Assembly: GCF_916618915.1 (NCBI RefSeq)
Contig: NZ_CAKAKE010000001.1
Span: 1,674,001-1,738,000 of the forward strand
Source: Stenotrophomonas sp. Marseille-Q4652
GTDB taxonomy: Bacteria; Pseudomonadota; Gammaproteobacteria; Xanthomonadales; Xanthomonadaceae
Reading direction: 5' to 3'
DNA length: 64,000 nucleotides
In this document: positions 1 through 8,490 of the stretch, in pieces
How the letters are laid out: every line of letters starts with the position of its first letter
Numbering within the stretch: position 1 is the first letter of the stretch
Made by a program: the position numbers and the translations under genes
Notes under the pieces: model-generated
The model's database searches: none
Told to the model about the DNA's origin: nothing
The model's input: only the letters and a program-made list of their open reading frames with translations

Positions 1-106
1 GCGCGCCCCAGGACTCGAGCAGGCGCTTGGGCTCCTGCAGTTCGGACTGCTCGAAACCGTTGGTGGAAAGGATGGCGACCTTCTTGCCGTTCAATGCATG
101 GCCCAT
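1..106 (-). CDS. PfpI/DJ-1 family protein, N-terminal fragment (runs off the window)
   Basis: The reverse strand starts ATG at 106 and reads MGHALNGKKVAILSTNGFEQ, followed by SELQEPKRLLESWGA, up to the window edge. The pattern KVAILSTNGFEQSEL is the first beta strand and loop of PfpI/YhbO-type proteins of the class I glutamine amidotransferase fold, which act in protein and nucleotide deglycation or general stress resistance. The nucleophilic cysteine would lie outside the window, so activity cannot be judged. It lies downstream of the SET-domain gene on the same strand, with a 131-base gap containing a perfect hairpin. Confidence 0.75.
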   Translation of the reverse strand, partial: MGHALNGKKVAILSTNGFEQSELQEPKRLLESWGA

Positions 107-204
107 GTGGTTCTCCTTCAAGTGGGGAACCGACAGTCTGGCGGCGGCGGCATTGGCCGCCGGTGACCGCAACGTGTACGTCGCGTTTGTTGGGCAACGC
201 TGGC

Positions 205-225
205 TCCGGGCGCGGCGCGCCCGGA
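205..225 (-). terminator. Perfect GC hairpin between the SET gene and the PfpI gene
   Basis: TCCGGGCGC and GCGCCCGGA form a perfect 9-bp stem with a 3-base loop, just after the SET-domain stop codon at 238 on the reverse strand. No T-run follows, so an intrinsic terminator is possible but not proven. It could also be an mRNA-stabilising 3' stem. Confidence 0.4.
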
Positions 226-237
226 AAGCAACACAGG

Positions 238-747
238 TCAGCGCTTGGGCTGCAGCATCGTGCCGGTGCAGTTCTTCGCACCGCAGCGGCAGGCCCAGAT
301 CTTCTTCAGCCGCGGCGTGTGCCGCTCGGACAGGGTGATGCCGTAGTTGTAGGTCAGCTCCTCGCCCGGGCGGATGTCGCGCAGCGCCTCGATCACCACC
401 TTGTCCCGGGTGCGGTCATCGCCGTCATGCTCGACGATCAGCGCCTCGCAGTTCGGCGAGCAACTGTGGTTGATCCAGCGCGCGTCATTGCCGCCGTAGT
501 TGGCATCGATGACGTAATCATCGTTGAGGGTGAACAGGAAGGTGTGCCCGCTTTCCACATCGCCGCTGTCATCGGCGTCCACCTCGGCGTGGGTACGACG
601 CTTGCCCTTGTACTCGATGACCAGCTCGCCCTTCTTGATCGGGGCCACCGCGAATACGCCATTGCCATGGATGGGGGATTTGCGGGCTTGGATCTTCTTG
701 GGCATGTGCCTTTGCCATGACGGGTTGGAGGGGGGATTCTCGCTCAT
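238..747 (-). CDS. Small SET-domain protein-lysine methyltransferase
   Basis: A 169-residue protein that is almost entirely a SET domain. GNGVFA (28-33) is the S-adenosylmethionine-binding start, NHSCSPNC (93-100) the pseudoknot motif, and ELTYNY (130-135) holds the catalytic tyrosine region. A post-SET cysteine cluster C153, C155, C160 probably binds zinc with the NHSC cysteine. Such short bacterial SET proteins methylate lysines of proteins; the substrate here is unknown. The start is uncertain: ATG 747 gives 169 residues, while ATG 705 (MPKKIQARKSP) gives 155 and matches where most family members begin. It is divergent from the cytochrome gene. Confidence 0.85.
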   Translation of the reverse strand: MSENPPSNPSWQRHMPKKIQARKSPIHGNGVFAVAPIKKGELVIEYKGKRRTHAEVDADDSGDVESGHTFLFTLNDDYVIDANYGGNDARWINHSCSPNCEALIVEHDGDDRTRDKVVIEALRDIRPGEELTYNYGITLSERHTPRLKKIWACRCGAKNCTGTMLQPKR

Positions 748-876
748 GCCTGCGCCAACACCAATGCATGGCCTGCGATGAGGTATCCGACAGCCGCAGC
801 GCCGGGTGGCATCGCGCGTCCTGCATCGGTTGAGGTTGCCGTTTGCCATGGCATCCCTCCTGCCATCGACCGGTCC

Positions 877-1404
877 ATGATCCCATCCCGTCCTTCGTAT
901 GCCGTCGCCGCCCTGCTGCTGGCCGTCCTGCCGGGCTGCCACCGCGACCCCGCTCCGGCCCAGCAGGTGGCCGGCCCGGATCCGCTCATCGCCCGGGGCG
1001 AATACTTGGTGCGTACCTCCGGCTGCAACGACTGCCACACCTCCGGCTACCCCGAGCGCCAGGGCGAGGTACCGGTGGAGCAGTGGCTGACCGGTTCGCC
1101 GCTGGGTTACCACGGACCGTGGGGGACCACGTACGCGACCAACCTGCGGCTGCGCATGCAGGAACTGGACGAGCCCCAGTGGCTGCAGTACAGCGGCAAC
1201 CTGCGCACCCGGCCGCTGATGCCCGATTTCGCGGTGCGGGCGATGAGCGAGGACGACCGTCGCGCCATCTACCGTTTCGTGCGTTCGCTGGGAGCGGCCG
1301 GCGAGCCCGCCCCGCCAGCACTGGCCCCGGGCGTGACGCCCCCGGAGCCCTATCTGGCGCTGGTCGCCGGGTCGCCGCCCCCGCCCGGGCCGACCGGAAA
1401 CTGA
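877..1404 (+). CDS. Cytochrome c lipoprotein
   Basis: A 175-residue exported protein. The start at 877 is chosen because it begins a clean lipoprotein signal peptide ending in LPGC (Cys21); the frame stays open upstream but has no export signal there. One haem-binding motif CNDCH lies at residues 50-54, and a later RPLMPDF segment probably supplies the axial methionine. It should be a membrane-tethered periplasmic electron carrier. Related single-haem proteins often pair with dehydrogenases, but no such partner adjoins here, so its redox partner is unknown. Confidence 0.8.
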   Translation: MIPSRPSYAVAALLLAVLPGCHRDPAPAQQVAGPDPLIARGEYLVRTSGCNDCHTSGYPERQGEVPVEQWLTGSPLGYHGPWGTTYATNLRLRMQELDEPQWLQYSGNLRTRPLMPDFAVRAMSEDDRRAIYRFVRSLGAAGEPAPPALAPGVTPPEPYLALVAGSPPPPGPTGN

Positions 1405-1414
1405 ACAGGGAAAC

Positions 1415-1443
1415 TTGGACCGGGGACACCTAAAGCGTACAAT
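1415..1443 (+). promoter_or_regulatory. Sigma70-type promoter of sufR-suf operon
   Basis: TTGGAC (1415-1420) and TACAAT (1438-1443) are separated by exactly 17 bp and lie 31 bp before the sufR start. The inverted repeat GGACCG (1417-1422) / CGGTCC (1446-1451) brackets the -10 element and overlaps the -35, a plausible operator for the Rrf2 regulator encoded next. The repeat is seen; its use by SufR is inferred. Confidence 0.65.
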
Positions 1444-1474
1444 TTCGGTCCGCTTTGGAAATCCGTCCCCGGCC

Positions 1475-1924
1475 ATGCTCCGCGTCACCAAACTCACTGA
1501 CTACGCCACCGTCGTGCTGACCGTGCTCGCGTCGCGGCCGGGCGAGGTGCTGAGCGCGACCGACCTGGCCGAATCGGCCGGGCTGGAGCCCCCCACCGTC
1601 AGCAAGCTGCTCAAGCTGCTGGGCCAGGCCGGCCTGGTCAAGGCCCAGCGCGGCGTGCACGGCGGCTATCGACTTGCCCGCGATGCGGCCGATATCAGCC
1701 TGATAGAGATCGTCGAGGCGATGGAAGGCCCGCTGGCGATCACCGAATGCAGCCACCAGGAAAGCCAGTGCGGCATTGCCCAGCAATGCGGCATGCGCTC
1801 GAACTGGCGCCTGATCAACGACGTGGTGGCCGACGCGCTGCGCGGCTTCACCCTGGCGCAGATGCTGCACCCCATTCCCCCCTCCGGACGACGACGTTCC
1901 ATCGACGTCAGCGTCGTCTCCTGA
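1475..1924 (+). CDS. sufR: Rrf2-family SUF system regulator
   Basis: A 149-residue Rrf2-type transcription factor. An N-terminal winged helix (about 1-65, including PPTVSKLLKLLG and GVHGGYRLAR) is followed by a three-cysteine cluster C92, C99 and C105, placed as the Fe-S ligands of IscR-like sensors. It is the first gene before sufBCDS, as is usual for the proteobacterial SUF regulator of this family, so it probably senses Fe-S status and autoregulates the operon. Start ATG 1475 was chosen because MLRVTKLTDYA is the conserved N-terminus. sufB follows after 17 bp. Confidence 0.9.
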   Translation: MLRVTKLTDYATVVLTVLASRPGEVLSATDLAESAGLEPPTVSKLLKLLGQAGLVKAQRGVHGGYRLARDAADISLIEIVEAMEGPLAITECSHQESQCGIAQQCGMRSNWRLINDVVADALRGFTLAQMLHPIPPSGRRRSIDVSVVS

Positions 1925-1941
1925 AACCGTAGGCAGCCCCC

Positions 1942-3417
<1,476 letters not shown>

Positions 3418-3482
3418 CCGCCCTGCCCGTACGCACTGTTCAAAATTCAGGCGGCCAGCGTGCCGCCCAACGGAAAACCACC

Positions 3483-4246
<764 letters not shown>

Positions 4247-4247
<1 letters not shown>

Positions 4248-5509
4248 TGAGCGCACTGCTCGACTCCCTGGCCAGCGGCTTCAACGGCAGCGACGAGCGT
4301 CGCGCCGTGCTCGACGCGGCCCTGCGCGACGGCCTGCCCGGTCCGCGCACCGAAGCCTGGAAGTACACCTCGCTGCGCCAGCTCGAACGCCGCAGCTTCG
4401 CGCCCGCGCCGATGGCGCCGGCGGCCATCGAAGCCAGCCTGCTGGCCGGCATTCCGGCGCCGCGCCTGGTGTTCGTCAACGGCCGCGTCAGTGATGCCCA
4501 CAGCGACCTGTCCGGCCTGCCGGCCGGTGTGCAGGTCGAGCCCCTGTCGGCCGCGCTGGCCGCCGGCGAGCAGGCCGCGCGCTTCCTCGGCCGTCGCTAC
4601 GAGCGCGCCGACGAGATCTTCGCCCGGCTCAACGCTGCGCTGGCCGACGAGGGCGTGCTGGTGCGCATGGACGAGGCCGTGCAGGCCGACGCACCGCTGC
4701 ACCTGGTGTTCGTCAGTGCCGAGACCGGCAGCGACCTGGCCTGGCACCACCGCCACCTGGTGGAACTGCGCGCCGGCGCCAGCCTCGGCGTGGTCGAGCA
4801 CCGCCTGCATGCCGGCGATGCCGCCCACCTGGACAACACCGTGGTTCACGTCCACCTGGCCCAGGGCGCGGTGTTCAAGCACGCCCGCGTGCAGGCCGAG
4901 GGCCCGCGCCAGACCAGCCTGCTGCGCACCGATGCGGTGCTGGCCCGCGATGCGCAGTACCTGCGCGTGGACCTGGAGCTGGGCGCCGCCCTGAGCCGCC
5001 ACGAGCTCAACGTGCGGCTGGAAGGCGACAACGCCCGCCTGGCCGCCAATGGCGTGCTGCTCGGCAACGGCCGCCGCCATGTGGACACCCGCCTGGGCAT
5101 CGAGCACATCGCCCGCGACACCAGCGCCGACCTGCTGTGGCGCGGAGTGGCCGCCAACCGCAGCCGCGTGGTGTTCCATGGCGGCATCCACATCCGCGAA
5201 GGCGCCGATGGCACCGACGCCAACCTGTCCAACAAGAACCTGCTGCTGTCGGCCGATGCCGAGATCGATACCCAGCCGACGCTGGTGATCGATGCCGACG
5301 AGGTCAAGGCCGCGCACGGCGCCACCGTCGGCCAGCTCGACGCCAATGCGCTGTTCTACCTGCGCTCGCGCGGCCTGCCGCAGGCGCAGGCGCAGGCACT
5401 GCTGAGCGCGGCGTTCTGCCACGAGCCACTGGCTGCCGTGCCGGCGGCACTGCGCGAGCAACTGGCGCGCCAGCTTGACCGCGCCCTGTCCGAAGCAGGA
5501 GTCGCCTGA
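4247..5509 (+). CDS. sufD: Fe-S assembly protein SufD
   Basis: A 420-residue SufD, the SufB paralogue that completes the SufBC2D complex and is needed for iron acquisition. The N-terminal PGPRTEAWKYTSL block and the C-terminal LFYLRSRGLPQAQAQALL segment are typical. It is translationally coupled to sufC through a 1-base overlap and to sufS by a TGATG junction at 5509. High GC and strong codon bias make long spurious reverse-strand frames here. Confidence 0.95.
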
Positions 5510-6774
5510 TGAACCTGTCCACGCCGCGACCGCACGGCCCGCACGGCCCGCACGAGCTGGCCCCGGACTGGGCCCGGGTGCGCCTGGACTTCCCGCTGCT
5601 GATGCGCGAGGTCCACGGCAAGCCGCTGGTGTACTTCGACAATGCCAACACCGGCCAGAAGCCGATGGAGGTCATCGCAGCGCTGGACGAGTACTACCGC
5701 CGCTATAACGCCAATGTCAGCCGTGCGGTGCACGCGCTCGGCACCGAGTCCACCGAGGCCTACGAAGGCGCTCGGGCCAAGCTGGCGCGCTTCCTCAACG
5801 TACGGGGCAGCGAGCTGGTGCTGTGCAGTGGCACCACTTTCGCCATCAACCTGGTGGCGTATTCGTGGGCGCTGCCGCGGCTGAAGGCCGGTGACGTGAT
5901 CCTGGTGTCGCGCATGGAGCACCACGCCAACATCGTGCCGTGGCAGCTGGTGGCCCAGCGCACCGGTGCGACCATCCGCGTGGCCGGGATAACCCCGGAC
6001 GGCGCCCTGGACATGGACGCGCTGCGTGCGGCGATGACCCCGGAGGTCAAGCTGCTGGCCGTGGCCCACGTCTCCAACGTGCTGGGCACGGTCAATCCGG
6101 TGCGCGAGATCTGCCGCGAGGCGCGCAAGCGCGGCATCGTCACCGTGGTCGACGGCTCGCAGGCCGCGCCGCACCGCAAGATCGACATCCCCGCCATCGG
6201 CTGCGATTTCTACGCCATCACCGGCCACAAGATGTGCGGCCCGACCGGCACCGGTGCACTGTGGGCGCGCCGCGAGCACCTGGACGCGATGCCGCCGTTC
6301 CTCGGCGGCGGCGAGATGATCAAGGAAGTCAGCTTCGACGGCACCGTGTTCAACGACGCGCCGCACAAGTTCGAGGCGGGTACGCCGAACATCTCCGGCT
6401 TCATCGGCCTGGGCGTGGCGGTGGACTACCTGGAATCGCTGGGCATGGAGCACGTGGAAGCACGCGAGGCCGAGCTGCTGGCGCACTTCACCGAGGAGCT
6501 GCAGAAGGTCGACGGCCTGCGCATCTTCGGCACCACGCCGGACAAGGCTGCGGTGGTGTCCTTCCTGGTCGAAGGCGCGCATGCGCATGACCTGGCCACC
6601 CTGCTCGACCTGGAAGGCGTGGCCGTGCGCTCGGGCCAGCACTGCGCCCACCCGCTGCTGCAGTACTACGGCGTGGCCGCCACCTGCCGCGCCTCACTGG
6701 CCTTCTACAACACCCACGAGGAGATCGAGCAGTTCATCGTGGCGTTGAACAAGGTGCGCAAGCTGCTGGGGTGA
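5509..6774 (+). CDS. sufS: SufS-type cysteine desulfurase
   Basis: A 421-residue PLP enzyme that removes sulfur from cysteine and passes the persulfide to the scaffold. The PLP lysine is K241 in ITGHKMCGPTGTG, and the catalytic cysteine C379 lies in RSGQHCAHP. The N-terminal motif is YFDNANTGQKP rather than the commoner YLDNAATSQKP. The N-terminus has a short HGP repeat (residues 9-15) made by a 9-bp tandem DNA repeat. It is the last gene of the operon; no sufA or sufE lies here. A strong terminator follows. Confidence 0.96.
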   Translation: MNLSTPRPHGPHGPHELAPDWARVRLDFPLLMREVHGKPLVYFDNANTGQKPMEVIAALDEYYRRYNANVSRAVHALGTESTEAYEGARAKLARFLNVRGSELVLCSGTTFAINLVAYSWALPRLKAGDVILVSRMEHHANIVPWQLVAQRTGATIRVAGITPDGALDMDALRAAMTPEVKLLAVAHVSNVLGTVNPVREICREARKRGIVTVVDGSQAAPHRKIDIPAIGCDFYAITGHKMCGPTGTGALWARREHLDAMPPFLGGGEMIKEVSFDGTVFNDAPHKFEAGTPNISGFIGLGVAVDYLESLGMEHVEAREAELLAHFTEELQKVDGLRIFGTTPDKAAVVSFLVEGAHAHDLATLLDLEGVAVRSGQHCAHPLLQYYGVAATCRASLAFYNTHEEIEQFIVALNKVRKLLG

Positions 6775-6797
6775 TCCGCCCCGCATGACCAGCACCG

Positions 6798-6830
6798 GGA
6801 TGCCGCGGGAAACCGCGGCATCCGCGTTTT
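6798..6830 (+). terminator. Intrinsic terminator of the suf operon
   Basis: GGATGCCGCGG and CCGCGGCATCC form a perfect 11-bp stem around a GAAA tetraloop, followed by GCGTTTT. It lies 24 bp after the sufS stop and separates the suf genes from the GNAT/Rieske pair. Confidence 0.85.
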
Positions 6831-6891
6831 CCGGCCCCCGCAGGCAACGATGCCGCTGCTGTTCACCACCATCGCCAACTAGAATGGCGGC

Positions 6892-7431
6892 ATGAGCAAC
6901 CTGACCTTCCGCGCCGCCACGCCGGCCGACATTCCCGCCCTGGTCCAGCTGGTCACCTCGGCCTACCGCGGCGAGGCCAGCCGCGCCGGCTGGACTACCG
7001 AAGCCGACATCCTTGATGGCCAGCGCGTGGATGCCGAGGCGATCAATGCCGACCTGGCGCGCGAGCGCAGCACCATCCTGGTCGCCGAGGATGCGCAGGG
7101 CCGCCTGCTGGCCTGCTGCCACGTCGCCGACGAGGACGGGCACGGCTACTTCGGCATGTTCGCCGTGGCCCCGGGCCTGCAGGGCGGCGGCATCGGCAAG
7201 CAGTTGATGCAGGCGGCCGAAACACATGTGGTCCGCGAGTGGGGCCTGGCGACGATGCAGATGACGGTGATCGACTGCCGCGAGGAGCTGATGGCTTTCT
7301 ACGAGCGCCGCGGCTATGCGCGCACCGGGATCAAGAAGCCGTTTCCGTATGGCGACGAGCGCTTCGGCATCCCCAGGCGCGATGACCTGCGCTTCGAGGT
7401 CATGGAGAAGCCGCTGGGAGCGGGCGCATGA
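6892..7431 (+). CDS. GNAT family N-acetyltransferase
   Basis: A 179-residue GCN5-related acetyltransferase. The acetyl-CoA-binding motif is seen as VAPGLQGGGIGKQLMQAA near residues 90-107, followed by the CREELMAFYERRGY helix that ends the fold. The substrate is unknown. It overlaps the Rieske gene by 4 bases (ATGA), so the two are surely co-translated. It stands beyond the suf terminator and therefore probably has its own promoter. Confidence 0.85.
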   Translation: MSNLTFRAATPADIPALVQLVTSAYRGEASRAGWTTEADILDGQRVDAEAINADLARERSTILVAEDAQGRLLACCHVADEDGHGYFGMFAVAPGLQGGGIGKQLMQAAETHVVREWGLATMQMTVIDCREELMAFYERRGYARTGIKKPFPYGDERFGIPRRDDLRFEVMEKPLGAGA

Positions 7432-7760
7432 GCGGGACCTGGACCTTCGTCTGCGCCAGCGAGGAGCTGCTGCCCGGCGAAATGAAGACCGCCTGGGACG
7501 AGGTCACCGGCGCGCCGATCGTGGTGTTCAACATCGATGGCGAGCTGTACGCGCTGGAGGACCAGTGCACGCACGAGGAGTTCGAACTGTCTTCCGGGCC
7601 GTTCGACCCGGCGACCGGGACCGTGGAGTGCGTGCTGCACGGTGCACGCTTCGACGTGCGTGACGGGCGTGCCCTGTGCGCCCCGGCCTACACCCCCGTG
7701 CCGCGCTTCCCGGTCAAGCGCGAACACGGTGGCATCTGGGCCCGCGACGACCGGGAGTAA
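7428..7760 (+). CDS. Rieske-type [2Fe-2S] ferredoxin-like protein
   Basis: A 110-residue single-domain Rieske protein. The cluster ligands are C47-x-H49 (QCTHEEF) and C68-x-x-H71 (CVLHG), the exact Rieske pattern. No signal peptide or membrane anchor is seen, so it is a soluble cytoplasmic ferredoxin of the dioxygenase-ferredoxin or NirD kind. No oxygenase is adjacent; the placement just after sufS suggests a tie to Fe-S homeostasis. It overlaps the GNAT gene. Confidence 0.88.
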   Translation: MSGTWTFVCASEELLPGEMKTAWDEVTGAPIVVFNIDGELYALEDQCTHEEFELSSGPFDPATGTVECVLHGARFDVRDGRALCAPAYTPVPRFPVKREHGGIWARDDRE

Positions 7761-7802
7761 GCACGGCGAGCCTGCCTCCACCCCACCACCATCGCCCCTT
7801 GG

Positions 7803-7821
7803 ACCCCGCCCCGCGCGGGGT
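7803..7821 (+). terminator. Possible terminator hairpin after the Rieske gene
   Basis: ACCCCGC and GCGGGGT pair as a 7-bp stem with a 5-base loop, 42 bp after the Rieske stop. The tail TCGTGCTTG is a poor T-run, so termination strength is doubtful. Confidence 0.35.
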
Positions 7822-7888
7822 TCGTGCTTGCTGGCGTGGGATCACAGGGTGTGGCCTGGCCAAGCCTGAAAAATCCGGCGAACCGTAT

Positions 7889-7916
7889 TGCGAACGCGAA
7901 TGGTTCTCAATAAACT
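7889..7916 (+). promoter_or_regulatory. Fur box overlapping a promoter (Fiu operon)
   Basis: GCGAATGGTTCTCAATAAA (7896-7914) resembles the proteobacterial Fur box. It lies in and around the spacer of a sigma70-like promoter, TTGCGA (7889-7894), 16 bp, TAAACT (7911-7916). Iron-bound Fur would block RNA polymerase. The site precedes a small ORF and the Fiu-like receptor. Confidence 0.65.
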
Positions 7917-7957
7917 ACGCACACTGCATTCCGCAGCGCATCGGCCCCTCACCCCTC

Positions 7958-8386
7958 ATGACCGCCCAGCCTGTCCAGGCCGCGCAGTACCGACACTCCG
8001 GCCCACAGGGCTGGCGGGTCGCGCGCCTGGCGCTGTCCGTCATGCTGCTGGTGTGGGGACTGGGCCTGGCACAGGCTGCGCTGGCATCGAACGTCATGGG
8101 GCCCCCTGCCATGCCGGTCGCCCAGGCCGTGCCCGAACCATTGCCGATGCCGGTCCCGTCGCAGATGGCCGCCGTGTACGAATCCAGCGTGGCGTCTGCG
8201 CAACCTGCAAAGTCTTCCCGTGGGCCGCATCCCGCAAACAGCCACACGCTGCGCAGTGGTGAGGTGTTCGTATGCGCCGCCCGCACTGCGCGGCGCCAGC
8301 AGGCCGTGGCGCACGAGCAGCAGCATCCGTCTGCCCCGCACCTGCGGATGAATCCCGGCCACGCCCCTCCCCTGCGCCAGGCTTGA
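7958..8386 (+). CDS. Small membrane-anchored or secreted protein, function unknown
   Basis: A 142-residue frame starting 42 bp after the Fur-regulated promoter. It has a positively charged start, one hydrophobic helix at about residues 28-47 (LALSVMLLVWGLGLAQAALA, likely signal peptide or anchor), then a proline-, alanine- and histidine-rich tail without a recognisable domain. Similar short frames before TonB-dependent receptors are common in xanthomonads, but I do not recognise a family. It is probably iron-regulated with the receptor. Being compositionally simple, it could be a chance frame. Confidence 0.5.
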   Translation: MTAQPVQAAQYRHSGPQGWRVARLALSVMLLVWGLGLAQAALASNVMGPPAMPVAQAVPEPLPMPVPSQMAAVYESSVASAQPAKSSRGPHPANSHTLRSGEVFVCAARTARRQQAVAHEQQHPSAPHLRMNPGHAPPLRQA

Positions 8387-8392
8387 GCTTTA

Positions 8393-8413
8393 CGTACTGC
8401 GCCACGCAGTACG
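8393..8413. other. Perfect 9-bp inverted repeat between the small ORF and the receptor gene
   Basis: CGTACTGCG, three bases CCA, then CGCAGTACG. It lies 6 bp after the small ORF stop and 78 bp before the receptor start. There is no T-run. It could be an RNA stem that tunes receptor expression or a dimeric operator. Confidence 0.5.
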
Positions 8414-8490
8414 CGGTCTTCCAACGCCCTTTCTCCGCGGCTCCCGAGCCACGGCAGCCCCTGCTTTGACCCTTTTTGCCGGAACCCTTC

